A stretch of DNA of 64,000 nt from Psychrobacter sp. I-STPA10. Lineage in GTDB: Bacteria > Pseudomonadota > Gammaproteobacteria > Pseudomonadales > Moraxellaceae. A program made the translations under genes and the position numbers. Below, piece by piece: positions 28,937-38,433 of the stretch (the stretch's first letter is position 1; each line of letters opens with the position of its first letter). The notes under the pieces are model-generated. The model was not told where the DNA came from, searched no databases, and saw nothing but the letters and a program-made list of their open reading frames with translations. Where the stretch lies: assembly GCF_021012795.1 (NCBI RefSeq), contig NZ_VFYU01000010.1, positions 1-64,000 of the forward strand. Reading direction: 5' to 3'.

Positions 28937-29008
28937 GCAACTGTATTATGACTATTAGAATATCCGTAATAGCTGTCTATAATAACCATCTGTAATAGCT
29001 GACTATAG

Positions 29009-29749
29009 CTAGGGTGTATAACCCTGCATTTTTAGCGGCAAAGTCAATGCGCTTGCCTCTAACAACTCTAAGTCAGCAAATGTCTGTTGTGGGGTGGCGC
29101 AAGACATCACCACCCCTTCTTTGAGTACCACGACTTTATCGCAAATATCGAGCACCAAATCCAAATCATGCGTGGCAATTAGTTGACTATGAGTAAAACC
29201 CTCTAACTGGCTAATCAAGTTTTGTCTTGCCTTAGGGTCTAAGCCGTCACTCGGCTCATCTAACACCAAAACCGATGGCTCCATTGCCAATATCCCTGCC
29301 AGTGCCACTGCCCGCTTTTGCCCACCTGACAAACGATACGGTGGTCTGTCTGCCAAATGTTCAATACCAACACGGCGCAGTGCTTTGGTTACTTGCTGCT
29401 GCAAATCCTCACCTTGCACACCAATATTTACCAATCCAAACGCCACATCATCAAACACCGTCGGCATAAATAACTGGTCATCTGAGTTTTGAAACGTAAA
29501 GCCAATAGTTCTACGCACGCTTTCTATGGTTGATGGGGTAACTTTGGTATCACCCAATGCAATATAGCCTGAAGTCGGCTGATAAAACCCTGAGAGCAAA
29601 TTAATCAGCGTCGATTTACCCGCACCATTTGCCCCAACCAACGCCACTTTTTCACCGTGATGAATCTGAAAACTAACCCCATTTAATACTTGTGTGCCAT
29701 CAGGATAACAAAAGCATAAATCAGAAAATGTAATTAAATGATGGCTCAC
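29009..29749 (-). CDS. cbiO: ECF-type cobalt/nickel transporter ATPase
   Basis: The 246-aa ABC ATPase has Walker A GANGAGKST (residues 39-47), a Q-loop (TFQNSDDQLF), signature LSGGQKRAVALA, Walker B LVLDEPSDGLDP and the H-loop THDLDLV. The start is GTG, preceded by a strong AAGGAGG. It is the energising subunit for the CbiQ/CbiM membrane proteins encoded upstream on the same strand. The 192-bp gap to cbiQ is unusually large for this operon and contains one end of a dispersed inverted-repeat element. Confidence 0.92.
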   Translation of the reverse strand: MSHHLITFSDLCFCYPDGTQVLNGVSFQIHHGEKVALVGANGAGKSTLINLLSGFYQPTSGYIALGDTKVTPSTIESVRRTIGFTFQNSDDQLFMPTVFDDVAFGLVNIGVQGEDLQQQVTKALRRVGIEHLADRPPYRLSGGQKRAVALAGILAMEPSVLVLDEPSDGLDPKARQNLISQLEGFTHSQLIATHDLDLVLDICDKVVVLKEGVVMSCATPQQTFADLELLEASALTLPLKMQGYTP

Positions 29750-29900
29750 CCACCCTCCTTACAGTTATATAGTCTGCCTACTATAAATCCACTACGGTGT
29801 TAACCTCGCTAGATGTACTACGTGTACTATCTGCACTCGGTTGCCTTGTAGTGAAATTATATTAGATTGACTATTAAAGTGGTTTAAATATGATTTAAAT

Positions 29901-29942
29901 TTAGGCAAAAAGCGACCATTGTGGGTTGTGAATACAGGTTCT
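29901..29942 (+). repeat. Single end of inverted-repeat element family B
   Basis: About 42 bp match the right end of the element at 63054-63219, including AGGCAAAAAGC(G/C)ACCATT and GGGTTGTGAATACAGGTTCT. No partner end is visible nearby. It ends at the cbiQ stop codon, inside the cbiQ-cbiO gap. Confidence 0.8.
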
Positions 29943-30736
29943 TATATAAATTGCAGCACATCATAGCGGTAGCAAAAATAACAGCCTAGCAGATAAAGCA
30001 ATGACAACCCCAACCAAGCCAGCGACGCATAGCCATCATATTGCCGACGCTGATACAGCAATCCATCAAAACCACGGCACAGCATGGCTTGATGAATACG
30101 CCCACTACGCAGCCATACACGCATAAAAAACGCCTTTAATATCTCTTGATAGTCTTGCCAAGCGATGCGCTGCTTTTTGCTGACTTTACGTAGTAAATAC
30201 GCCTTTTGTACTTGCGCCATCTCTTGTAGTAATAGCGAAAAATAACCATAGATAAAATACAGCGTCAAACAAAATACTTTCGGGAATTTAAGCTGCCGCA
30301 AACCACGGCTAATACCCACAATACCACAACTAGCAAGCAAGGTAATACCAAGTGACACGCACAACAGCGCACGCAAGCTAATAGATAGCAAGGTCAGCCA
30401 ACCCACCGATAGCGAATAGCCAAAGAGCATAAATTGCTGCCCACGCTCAAGCCACGGGCTAAATATACCAATAAATAATACAAACGGTAAGATAATCGCT
30501 AGACGTGCTGCCAGCCATTTTAGTGATATACCAACAAGTTTGGCTTGCAAAATCACATAAGGAAAAAACAATAACAACTGCTGTGGTTGGTGTGGCGAAG
30601 ACATCACAATGACAATGACAAATAAAAACGTCAATAGGGTCAATACTCTCGGGTCAACCTCAGAGAGTAGATGCGGACGCAACGCATAATCATCGACTTT
30701 TTGCCAAGCAATATATGCTTTTTGCAAATCCAGCAT
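29942..30736 (-). CDS. cbiQ: ECF transporter T component (cobalt/nickel)
   Basis: The 264-aa integral membrane protein has about five spans. Early residues include LLSEVDPRVLTLLTFLFVIVIV, and the C-terminal coupling region carries YFSLLLQEMAQVQKAYLLRKVSKK and RVWLRSGRIHQAMLCRGFDG, which resembles the Ala-Arg-Gly-type coupling helices of CbiQ. It links the ATPase CbiO to the substrate-binding CbiM. It follows cbiM by 51 bp. The stop codon touches a dispersed-repeat end. Confidence 0.88.
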   Translation of the reverse strand: MLDLQKAYIAWQKVDDYALRPHLLSEVDPRVLTLLTFLFVIVIVMSSPHQPQQLLLFFPYVILQAKLVGISLKWLAARLAIILPFVLFIGIFSPWLERGQQFMLFGYSLSVGWLTLLSISLRALLCVSLGITLLASCGIVGISRGLRQLKFPKVFCLTLYFIYGYFSLLLQEMAQVQKAYLLRKVSKKQRIAWQDYQEILKAFFMRVWLRSGRIHQAMLCRGFDGLLYQRRQYDGYASLAWLGLSLLYLLGCYFCYRYDVLQFI

Positions 30737-30787
30737 TGCCTACTACTCCCAAGCACCACTTATACCCTAAAACAAGGGTTTTATACC

Positions 30788-31801
30788 CTAAGACAAGCGT
30801 TGGCGACGACGACGCAGATAAATACCGCCACTAATCACACTTAATACCGCCACCATAATCACTGAGCCAATCACAGCAATCGACATATAGTGTATATGCT
30901 CCTCTGTCTCTGATGCGGCCTCACCACCAAACGTATAATCAGGCAAAATTGTGGTGCTTTGCTGCAAACTTTGAGTAAACTCATGTACAGGCGTGGCAGG
31001 CTGCTCCTCTAATAGCTGTGCCGAGCTGCCCTCTAATGACCACTCTAGACCATCAGGCTGTGAGGAAGCAAACCACGTCAAGGCAATAACTGGCAGCATC
31101 AATCCCACAAGGGCACTTATCATAGTCGATTTACTGATGCGACGCTGCGTTAATTGTGTCAGTTGTGCATTGTGAATCATATTCTGCTCTAACGCAAACC
31201 ACACTACTGCTGAGGTAATCAAACCTTCACCAAGTCCAATCAACACATGAATCGGAATCATCAACATCACAAAATTGACAAATGGTATCTGCGCAATACC
31301 ACTAACATAAGTCTCGACCACCACACCCAATGCACCCAAGGTCATGGCGAGCATACCAGAGACGCAGCTAGCAATCAGCACCTTTTTCTTGCTCAGATTG
31401 CCAGCAACGATAGGTTTCCATACAAATGGATAAATAAAGAAACAAGGCACAATCCCCATATTGATGATATTTGTTCCCAGTGCCAATATGCCACCATCAC
31501 CAAATAACAATGCTTGAATCACCAATATAGAGCTGATAATAATAATCGCTGCCGAAGGCCCAAGAATAACGGCAAGCAGTAGACCACCTGCAATATGCCC
31601 ACTTGACCCCGTTCCAGGAATGGCAAAATTAATCATCTGTGCCACAAACACAAATGCTCCCATCACTCCCATTAGTGGTAATTTTTGCAGCATGTCTTCT
31701 TGCTTATCAAGTTTGAATCCATGATAAGCCACTACCGCAGCAGCAATTGCTATCCCTGTTATGCCAACTTCGGGAGAAATCAGGGCATCACTCATGTGCA
31801 T
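30788..31801 (-). CDS. cbiM: ECF transporter substrate-binding component with C-terminal PDGLE region (CbiM/NikM type)
   Basis: This 337-aa membrane protein starts MHMSDALISPEVG. His2, which together with the N-terminal amine coordinates Co(II) or Ni(II) in this family, fixes the ATG at 31801, and GAGGAT lies upstream. About six spans follow, with the GTGSSGHIAGGLLLAVILGPSAA motif. The last 100 residues contain SSQPDGLEW and a final membrane span, which match the PDGLE/CbiN-like part that is separate in many systems. Cobalt versus nickel cannot be decided. No B12 riboswitch or clear NikR site is seen upstream. Confidence 0.88.
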   Translation of the reverse strand: MHMSDALISPEVGITGIAIAAAVVAYHGFKLDKQEDMLQKLPLMGVMGAFVFVAQMINFAIPGTGSSGHIAGGLLLAVILGPSAAIIIISSILVIQALLFGDGGILALGTNIINMGIVPCFFIYPFVWKPIVAGNLSKKKVLIASCVSGMLAMTLGALGVVVETYVSGIAQIPFVNFVMLMIPIHVLIGLGEGLITSAVVWFALEQNMIHNAQLTQLTQRRISKSTMISALVGLMLPVIALTWFASSQPDGLEWSLEGSSAQLLEEQPATPVHEFTQSLQQSTTILPDYTFGGEAASETEEHIHYMSIAVIGSVIMVAVLSVISGGIYLRRRRQRLS

Positions 31802-31989
31802 AATACAATCCTCATTATAAAACCATCACAAGATACTGATAAAAATGCAGCTCAAAACTACAGCGCATTCATTACTTTGCCGCTATCGTAAATAATTTTT
31901 ATTCTCAAAGATAGCCTTTCTATGCAAACATGACTATTTTTTTCCGTTTTTTTATATTTTATTTATCCCATTGCGCATCATATTATGGG

Positions 31990-33726
31990 CTATTGACGCA
32001 GCTTTTTACGTAAGATTTTACCCACCGCAGACTTTGGCAACTCAGCAATAAACTCATAATATTGTGGACGCTTATAAGCTGCCAAACGTGTGCTAGCAAA
32101 CTCACGCAACACCGCTTCGCTCAAATTGTCATCTTTTTTTACCACAAAAGCTTTGGGTACTTCACCGCTATGCTCATCACTCACACCCACCACAGCCACC
32201 TCGACTACCTGTGGGTGTTCGGTCAATGCCGCTTCCACTTCATTAGGATAAACATTAAAGCCTGATACCAAAATCATATCTTTTTTGCGGTCTACCAAAG
32301 TCAAAAAGCCATTAGCATCTAAAAAACCAATATCCCCAGTTTTAAAATAGCCATCTTTGGTAAATACAGGCGCATTATCCCGCTGCCAATATCCACGCAT
32401 GATTTGTGGGCCTTTGGTACACACCTCGCCACGCTCACCTGTGGCGCACCGATTGCCCTCTTCATCTAATATAATCACTTCCGTCAGTGGCATTGGCAGT
32501 CCGACTGTGCCATTAAATTTTGTAATCGACATCGGATTAAACGATACCACTGGTCCTGTCTCAGACATACCATAACCTTCGGTAATATTTTTACCCGTTA
32601 TCGCCTTCCAACGCTCTGCCACCGCAGGAATAATCGACGTGCCACCGCCAATGGCTAATTTAAAATGGCTAAAATCAAGCGTGGCAAATTTTGGATGCTG
32701 CAACATGCCATTAAATAACGTATTCACAGAAGGAATGATATGCGGTTTGTGCCTTTCTATTAAAGCCATTACCGTATCCATATCACGCGGATTGGTGACT
32801 AAAATATTCTCCCAACCAGCATACATACCCAGCAACGCACACACAGAAAATGAGAAAATATGATACAGCGGTAACGGATTTAATAGCTTCACCTGACCGT
32901 TGTTTTTGGGGTCTACTTCGGCATCTGCTATGCGTCCAAATACCGCATAACACTGAATGACATTCACTAAGATATTATAATGAGTCAGCATTGCGCCTTT
33001 GGGTTTGCCAGTTGTACCGCCCGTATATTGCAGCAATGCCAAATCTTCTTTATACAGCTTTGGTGTAACAAATGCTTGTGCCTGATAATCGGCTAAAATC
33101 TGTGCCAATGTAACCTGCTTGGGTGATTGTGATGATTGTGACTGCTCACTATTAGCGACATGATTAGCACTATTAGCGACATTAGTAACGTCCGCATCAC
33201 TTGTCATCTGTGTTAAGGCAATAATGTCATTGCTACTGGCATCATCGCCTTGTAGCGAGCAGCTAACCACCCAGTTAAGCTGCGTTTTTACCTCAGTATC
33301 CATCTGCTGATAAGCAGTATCCATACCATTTAATATCACTAATGCACAAGCCTGAGAGTCACGTAACTGATAGCTTAGCTCATGATGGGTGTATGATGGA
33401 TTGATATTGACCAATATCACGCCTGCCCGCAAACAACCAACCATCACCACAGGAAACTGTAAGATATTGGGTAATTGAATGGCGATGCGGTCTCCTTTTT
33501 GTACATTTTGCGCTTGCAAAAACGCGGCAAAACGCCGACTGGCAATATCAAGTTGGGCAAATGTGAGTGTTGCTGCGCCCATACTAAATGCAATAGCATC
33601 ACCATATTGATTAAAAGATGGCTGCAATAAATCCATCACATTGTGCAGATGCTGAGGAATTTCAATATGATAATCTAAACCATAATCTTGATAGGCATCT
33701 GATGGGGTATATTGTGATTGGGTCAT
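31990..33726 (-). CDS. fadD: Long-chain fatty acid--CoA ligase
   Basis: The 578-aa AMP-forming ligase resembles FadD. Motifs are QYTGGTTGKPKGAMLTH (P-loop), EGYGMSETGPVVS, FKTGDIGFLDANGFLTLVDRKKDMILVSGFNVYPNEVE and the C-terminal PKSAVGKILRKKLR with the catalytic Lys. It should activate fatty acids for beta-oxidation or lipid synthesis. A Ser/Asn/Gln-rich insert of about 35 residues lies just before the P-loop (residues about 175-210). GGAAG precedes the ATG. It stands alone, divergent from nothing close; fatty-acid regulation cannot be read from the promoter. Confidence 0.9.
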   Translation of the reverse strand: MTQSQYTPSDAYQDYGLDYHIEIPQHLHNVMDLLQPSFNQYGDAIAFSMGAATLTFAQLDIASRRFAAFLQAQNVQKGDRIAIQLPNILQFPVVMVGCLRAGVILVNINPSYTHHELSYQLRDSQACALVILNGMDTAYQQMDTEVKTQLNWVVSCSLQGDDASSNDIIALTQMTSDADVTNVANSANHVANSEQSQSSQSPKQVTLAQILADYQAQAFVTPKLYKEDLALLQYTGGTTGKPKGAMLTHYNILVNVIQCYAVFGRIADAEVDPKNNGQVKLLNPLPLYHIFSFSVCALLGMYAGWENILVTNPRDMDTVMALIERHKPHIIPSVNTLFNGMLQHPKFATLDFSHFKLAIGGGTSIIPAVAERWKAITGKNITEGYGMSETGPVVSFNPMSITKFNGTVGLPMPLTEVIILDEEGNRCATGERGEVCTKGPQIMRGYWQRDNAPVFTKDGYFKTGDIGFLDANGFLTLVDRKKDMILVSGFNVYPNEVEAALTEHPQVVEVAVVGVSDEHSGEVPKAFVVKKDDNLSEAVLREFASTRLAAYKRPQYYEFIAELPKSAVGKILRKKLRQ

Positions 33727-34050
33727 CTTCTCGCTTCCTTGCGCTGATATTATTATTTATTTCTTAATTCACTTCTTATCTCAATTCTCCATAAATAAGA
33801 AGGCTGCCAACAAAAAAGTATCATAAACTTCCCTGTTGACTTACTACTGCTTTACCAATTTAACAAATCCGATAACACATGAAAAGCGTAGCAGCATAAC
33901 GATGCGTCATAAAAAATTTTATACCATTTTTAGAGCGTTTAAAAAATAATACTCTAAACCATGCTGTATATCGTAATTTTTTGACTATATAAACAACTCT
34001 TAATCACTTGGTAATATAGTGCTTGATAAGCTAGTGTAGCAGACAAAGAA
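33727..34050. other. Intergenic region upstream of fadD; nothing recognised
   Basis: AT-rich sequence lies between the fadD start and the hemL terminator. I found no ORF with a ribosome site, no RNA gene and no clear operator. Confidence 0.4.
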
Positions 34051-34089
34051 AAAGCCGATAATCCCTTATCGAATTATCAGCTTTTTTTT
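34051..34089 (-). terminator. Rho-independent terminator downstream of hemL (bidirectional form)
   Basis: Arms AAAGCCGATAAT (34051-34062) and ATTATCAGCTTT (34073-34084) pair with one G-U. An A-rich run lies to the left, which is T-rich on the minus strand, and eight T's lie to the right. On the minus strand it ends hemL about 90 bp after the stop. Confidence 0.85.
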
Positions 34090-34177
34090 ATTATTTACTG
34101 CAAGCAAAATTTCTCAAATTAACTTCTCAAATTAACTTCTCACATTAATAATGCTGTTATATCTGTATAGCATCACT

Positions 34178-35476
34178 TTACTGTGCCATCTGTGCAAATA
34201 CGGCATCAGCCGCTTTGATGGTCGCATCAAGGTCAGCTTGACTGTGCTTAGAGGACATAAACGCCGCTTCATAAGCAGAAGGGGCAAGATAAATACCACG
34301 CTCAAGCATACCATGAAAGAAAGTATTAAATGCGTCTATGTCACAATCACTGACTTCATCAAAGTTTTGTGGGGTAGCAGTATCACCGTCTTTGACAAAA
34401 AAGAAGCCCATCATACCACCAAGTTTATTGCTGCGTAGATGGATACCATGTTTATCAGCCGCCGCTTGGATACCATCAATGAGATAATCAACTTTGCTTG
34501 CCAATTCATCATAAAAGCCATCGACGGTCAAATCTTCAAACATGGCAATGCCTGCGCGCATCGCCAGTGGATTGCCTGAGAGAGTTCCTGCTTGATACAC
34601 GCCACCTGTGGGCGCAATACATTGCATGATTTCACGTTTACCACCAAATGCACCAACAGGCAAACCTGCACCGATGATTTTACCAAAGCAGGTCAAATCA
34701 GGCTCAATACCAAAATGCGCTTGTGCCCCGCCAAGCCCGACTCGAAACCCTGTCATCACTTCATCAAAAATCAACACTGCGCCATGCTCGCTGCATTGCT
34801 GACGCAAAGTATCGTGAAACTCTTGCGTAGGAATAACCATATTCATATTACCAGCAATCGGCTCTACGATAACACACGCAATCTCATTACCCCATTTAGC
34901 AAAACATTCTTTAATGGCATCAGGATTGTTATATGGCAAAGTGATGGTATGTTTGGCAAAGTCAGCAGGCACGCCTTTTGAAGTTGGCTCACCAATATCA
35001 AGCATACCTGAGCCAGCTTTGACTAAAAGACTGTCAGAATGTCCATGATAACAACCTTCAAATTTGACGATTTTGTCACGCCCTGTATAGCCACGTGCCA
35101 GACGAATGGCACTCATGGTCGCCTCTGTACCAGAGTTGGTCATACGCACCAGCTCGACACTGGGGACAATCTCACAAATTTTATCAGCGATGGTAGTTTC
35201 AAAAGGCGTTGGTGCACCAAAACTTAGCCCATCGTCTGCCGCTTGTTTCACTGCCTCAATCACTTTGGGGTGCGCATGTCCTAAAATCATTGGCCCCCAT
35301 GAGCCAACATAATCGATATAGGCATTGTCTTCGGTATCATAAATCTTGCTGCCACTGGCTTTGTGGATAAACACAGGCGTGCCACCAACCCCTGCAAAAG
35401 CACGTACAGGTGAGTTGACCCCACCGGGGATATGTTTTTTAGCTTGTAAAAAGAGTTGTTCGTTTTTGGTACTCAT
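34178..35476 (-). CDS. hemL: Glutamate-1-semialdehyde 2,1-aminomutase
   Basis: HemL converts glutamate-1-semialdehyde to 5-aminolevulinate in C5-pathway tetrapyrrole synthesis and uses PLP. The 432-aa product from ATG at 35476 ([27 protein letters not shown]) fits the family length (E. coli 426). An upstream ATG would add 17 atypical residues. Key segments are [49 protein letters not shown], and the Schiff-base Lys in [22 protein letters not shown] lies upstream of the start. Confidence 0.96.
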   Translation of the reverse strand: MSTKNEQLFLQAKKHIPGGVNSPVRAFAGVGGTPVFIHKASGSKIYDTEDNAYIDYVGSWGPMILGHAHPKVIEAVKQAADDGLSFGAPTPFETTIADKICEIVPSVELVRMTNSGTEATMSAIRLARGYTGRDKIVKFEGCYHGHSDSLLVKAGSGMLDIGEPTSKGVPADFAKHTITLPYNNPDAIKECFAKWGNEIACVIVEPIAGNMNMVIPTQEFHDTLRQQCSEHGAVLIFDEVMTGFRVGLGGAQAHFGIEPDLTCFGKIIGAGLPVGAFGGKREIMQCIAPTGGVYQAGTLSGNPLAMRAGIAMFEDLTVDGFYDELASKVDYLIDGIQAAADKHGIHLRSNKLGGMMGFFFVKDGDTATPQNFDEVSDCDIDAFNTFFHGMLERGIYLAPSAYEAAFMSSKHSQADLDATIKAADAVFAQMAQ

Positions 35477-35527
35477 GGGTTTTACCTTATTATTCATGGA
35501 TTTATTGTTATTATAACGATAATACAA

Positions 35528-35650
35528 TTAGAATTGCACCGCTAGCCCAACCTTATCTGCCACAGTAAATTGAATAACCTTTAATGCCACCGCAACATCA
35601 AAACTGGCTGCCCCACCCAATTTAAATAAGGTAATCCCCTTATCTTTTGG
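35528..35650 (-). pseudogene. Possible gene fragment upstream of hemL
   Basis: A 40-codon open stretch with no start codon or ribosome site ends at TAA (35528-35530). It would encode a C-terminus such as KLGGAASFDVAVALKV...ADKVGLAVQF, alternating hydrophobic and small residues and ending in Phe like an outer-membrane beta-barrel strand. It is preceded in frame by a stop at 35651-35653. It may be a relic of a lost gene or chance; I cannot name a parent family. Confidence 0.25.
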
Positions 35651-35686
35651 CTATACGACTTACGACTGGGTGACTAAAACGAACTT

Positions 35687-37078
35687 CTAAGGTGACATTG
35701 TTAATTTAAAATCAGGCACGATAGCCACCAACTTACCCTGATTATCTACCATCTGTGGTGGTTTATCCTCAAGAAATATCAAAAAATGCCCCACATAATT
35801 ACCGCCATCTATCGGCATGATATAGCCGTCTTGCAAGGGTATCACTTCCTTACCCTGTTCATTTAGCAGAGCAAATCTTTGCTTACCTTCTACAAAGTTC
35901 GGATGATAAGCAATAACCAAATTTCCATTAAATTCGCCCAGCTCATAATAATCTGCCGATATTTTTTGTCCTTGACGATTGATAAGATAAGATTTATCGT
36001 CTTTTTGTACCCCAATGGCTTGATGGGTAAAATAATCTCCATAAATAGAATCATATTCTATTGGCAACACTACCTCACCTTGTCGGTTGATAAATCCGTA
36101 TTTAATATGACCCGAGTCATCATCGATACCTACCTTTGCCCACCCATCTGCAAAACCACTTGCACTATCATAAATAAAATCAATCTCAACTTTGCCTTGC
36201 TTATTATAGTACCCCCATTTGCCCTCTCTATTACTATCATATTGTTTAACATTAATAAGCCCTTCTGAAAAAAACCAAAGCTTATCAAACTGTAATGGAA
36301 TAATTATTTGTCCACGCTGATTTGCCACACCATGTTTATCTTGTTTTATCAGCTCAAAATACACTTGACCATCTTGCTGATCAGAAAAAATAGATATACT
36401 GTCATACTCAAAGGGGGTAATAACTTTATTTTGCTGGTTAATCACACCATATTTATCCTCTTTTTTGACAGTAACAAATCCCTTGTTAAAATGCCAACCA
36501 GCCTCATAATCAAAGGGGATAACTACCTTATTTTGTTGATCAATATAACCCACCTTTCCCTGTTGCGTAACACGAGCGAAACCATCTGAAAAACTATCTG
36601 CATAATCATAAATAGTAGGGATAACCAACTTGCCTTGCTTATTAACAAAACCATACTTACCTGCCAACTGTACTCTTGCTAAGTCGTTTTGGTAAAAGGA
36701 ATACGCCTGATCATAAATAATAGGCACGACAATCTCACCTTGATGGTTGACAAAACCATATTTGCCTGCCTTTGTTACAGTCAATAACGCCTCATTATTA
36801 TTACAAGAGTAATCAAGTGTCACACCATCGGGTAATGAATAACCTTTATCTAACTGACAGCCACTGATTAAATCGTGCATGGTTATCACAGGAATAGTAT
36901 CAAGCGTTACACTATTAAATGTTGCTCTATTAGAGATTGCACTATTAGTCACTGTATCAGGGGCAGGGGCAGAAGCATCAACATAGCTAGCCGATAAAGT
37001 TATCAGCATTGCCATAAATATTTGTTTTATTTTAAACATATGGGATTTAACAATGAAATGCTGATAGATTATTGTCAT
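35687..37078 (-). CDS. Secreted WG-repeat protein
   Basis: The 463-aa product has an N-terminal signal-like segment (FKIKQIFMAMLITLSASYVDASA). About eight WG (KWGF) repeats follow, seen as GKYGFVNHQGEIVVPIIYD, GKYGFVNKQGKLVIPTIYD, GKVGYIDQQNKVVIPFDYE, DKYGVINQQNKVITPFEYD, GKWGYYNKQGKVEIDFIYD and IKYGFINRQGEVVLPIEYD. WG repeats form an all-beta fold of unknown role, often in exported proteins. I keep ATG at 37078 because GGGAAA is correctly spaced, although ATG at 37039 would give a tidier signal peptide. The DNA is AT-rich relative to hemL. Confidence 0.82.
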   Translation of the reverse strand: MTIIYQHFIVKSHMFKIKQIFMAMLITLSASYVDASAPAPDTVTNSAISNRATFNSVTLDTIPVITMHDLISGCQLDKGYSLPDGVTLDYSCNNNEALLTVTKAGKYGFVNHQGEIVVPIIYDQAYSFYQNDLARVQLAGKYGFVNKQGKLVIPTIYDYADSFSDGFARVTQQGKVGYIDQQNKVVIPFDYEAGWHFNKGFVTVKKEDKYGVINQQNKVITPFEYDSISIFSDQQDGQVYFELIKQDKHGVANQRGQIIIPLQFDKLWFFSEGLINVKQYDSNREGKWGYYNKQGKVEIDFIYDSASGFADGWAKVGIDDDSGHIKYGFINRQGEVVLPIEYDSIYGDYFTHQAIGVQKDDKSYLINRQGQKISADYYELGEFNGNLVIAYHPNFVEGKQRFALLNEQGKEVIPLQDGYIMPIDGGNYVGHFLIFLEDKPPQMVDNQGKLVAIVPDFKLTMSP

Positions 37079-37134
37079 GATAATTTCCCTTTATAAAATA
37101 ATGAAAATAGCACTGACAGTTTAAACCAGTCCAT

Positions 37135-37168
37135 AAACAAAAACAGCCACCTTTTGGTGACTGTTTTG
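37135..37168 (-). terminator. Rho-independent terminator of pstS
   Basis: On the minus strand the arms AAAACAGTCACC and GGTGGCTGTTTT, with a 4-nt loop, are followed by TTGTTT. It lies 40 bp beyond the pstS stop. Confidence 0.85.
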
Positions 37169-37207
37169 ATAATACTGATGAATAAATCTAGCTATAAAAT
37201 AGAAAAA

Positions 37208-38215
37208 TTACTTAATCTTTTTCCACTCTTGACGCACTGCATTTTTGGTAGATTCTGGTAGTGGCACGAAATCTAAGCGAGTGGCAGCAGCATTACCATT
37301 TTTAAATGACCATTCAAAAAACTTAATCGCTTCTTGGCTAGCTTCTGCATTGGTTGGATTCTTTGGCATCAAAATAAAAGTGGCTGCTGAGATTGGCCAT
37401 GCTTGTGCACCTGGCTGATTGGTAATCATCAATGAAAAGCCAGGTACCTTACTCCAGTTTACTTTAGCAGCTGCTGCAAACGTATCATCAGAAGGCTGTA
37501 CATAATTACCAGCACGGTTTTTTAGCTGAGTATATGCCAATTTATTTTGCTTAGCATAAGCGTATTCAACATAACCAATTGAGTTATTGACACGGCTAAC
37601 CAAGCTGCTAACCCCTTCATTACCTTTACCACCCACACCAGTAGCAGAAGTTGGCCATTTGACCGTTTTATCCACACCTACTTTATTTTTCCAAGTAGAT
37701 GAGACTTGGCTTAGGTAGTTGGTAAATACATAAGTTGTACCAGAACCATCTGAACGAAAGGCGGTGGTAATGGTGCTATCAGGTAGCTTTAGTGATGGGT
37801 TGATGCTTTGAATCGCAGGGTCATTCCATTTGGTAATTTCACCCAAATAAATTTTTGCTAACACATCACCTGTCAAGCGCATTTTGCCAGCAGCAACGCC
37901 ATTAACATTAACGATGGGTACAACACCACCAACAACGGTCGGAAACTGTATTAGACCATTTTTATTAAGCTCAGCAGCACTCATCGGTGCATCAGACGCA
38001 CCAAAATCAACCGTTTTTGCCAAAATTTGTTTGATACCACCTGATGAACCAATGGATTGATAGTTAATCTGATTGCCAGTGGCTTTATTATAATCACTTG
38101 CCCACTGTGAATAGATTGGCTGTGGAAAAGAGGCACCTGCACCTGTGACTGTGGCGGCGGTTGCTGAAGCACTACATAAAACGCCAACAGCCAAAGTTAC
38201 CAACATACGCTTCAT
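37208..38215 (-). CDS. pstS: Phosphate ABC transporter periplasmic binding protein
   Basis: PstS captures inorganic phosphate in the periplasm for the PstCAB importer. The 335-aa product from ATG at 38215 has a clear signal peptide (MKRMLVTLAVGVLCSASATAA). VTGAGASFPQPIYSQWASDY, SIGSSGGIKQI, DFGASDAPMS and FRSDGSGTTYVFTNYLS follow, the last two being phosphate-binding loops. AAGGA lies upstream. The longer frame to 38326 has no support. pstC, pstA and pstB are not in the window. It lies next to ppk2 with Pho-box-like repeats between them. Confidence 0.95.
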   Translation of the reverse strand: MKRMLVTLAVGVLCSASATAATVTGAGASFPQPIYSQWASDYNKATGNQINYQSIGSSGGIKQILAKTVDFGASDAPMSAAELNKNGLIQFPTVVGGVVPIVNVNGVAAGKMRLTGDVLAKIYLGEITKWNDPAIQSINPSLKLPDSTITTAFRSDGSGTTYVFTNYLSQVSSTWKNKVGVDKTVKWPTSATGVGGKGNEGVSSLVSRVNNSIGYVEYAYAKQNKLAYTQLKNRAGNYVQPSDDTFAAAAKVNWSKVPGFSLMITNQPGAQAWPISAATFILMPKNPTNAEASQEAIKFFEWSFKNGNAAATRLDFVPLPESTKNAVRQEWKKIK

Positions 38216-38313
38216 TGCTGTATCCTTATTAATAAAAAATATAACGTCATAAATAATCTGGCGAGATGATCTCACAAGAGGTGGATTGTTATGGCGTATT
38301 ACACAGCAATAAA

Positions 38314-38352
38314 GCGTCAAATTCATGTCAAATTGATGTTATTTTAATGACA
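38314..38352 (-). promoter_or_regulatory. Candidate Pho box(es) upstream of pstS
   Basis: On the minus strand TTGACAT-GAAT-TTGACGC (38314-38331) has the 7-4-7 direct-repeat layout of PhoB sites. A second imperfect unit, TGTCATT-AAAA-TAACATC, lies just upstream (38335-38352). The distance to the pstS start is about 100-135 bp. Position and gene identity support it; the matches to the CTGTCAT consensus are imperfect. Confidence 0.4.
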
Positions 38353-38390
38353 AAAAACACCCACCTAAAAATACTTAAGTGGGTGTTTTT
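38352..38390 (-). terminator. Rho-independent terminator of ppk2
   Basis: On the minus strand the arms AACACCCACTT and AGGTGGGTGTT (one mismatch-tolerant G-U) are followed by a T-run. It lies about 45 bp past the ppk2 stop and separates ppk2 from pstS. Confidence 0.85.
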
Positions 38391-38433
38391 GGGGTGCTTT
38401 TTTATATACTAATATGAAAATATAGTGAATGAG

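Noticed and set aside
31802..31989. Cobalamin riboswitch upstream of cbiM
   Set aside because: The region is too short and AT-rich, and no B12-box-like sequence is visible.
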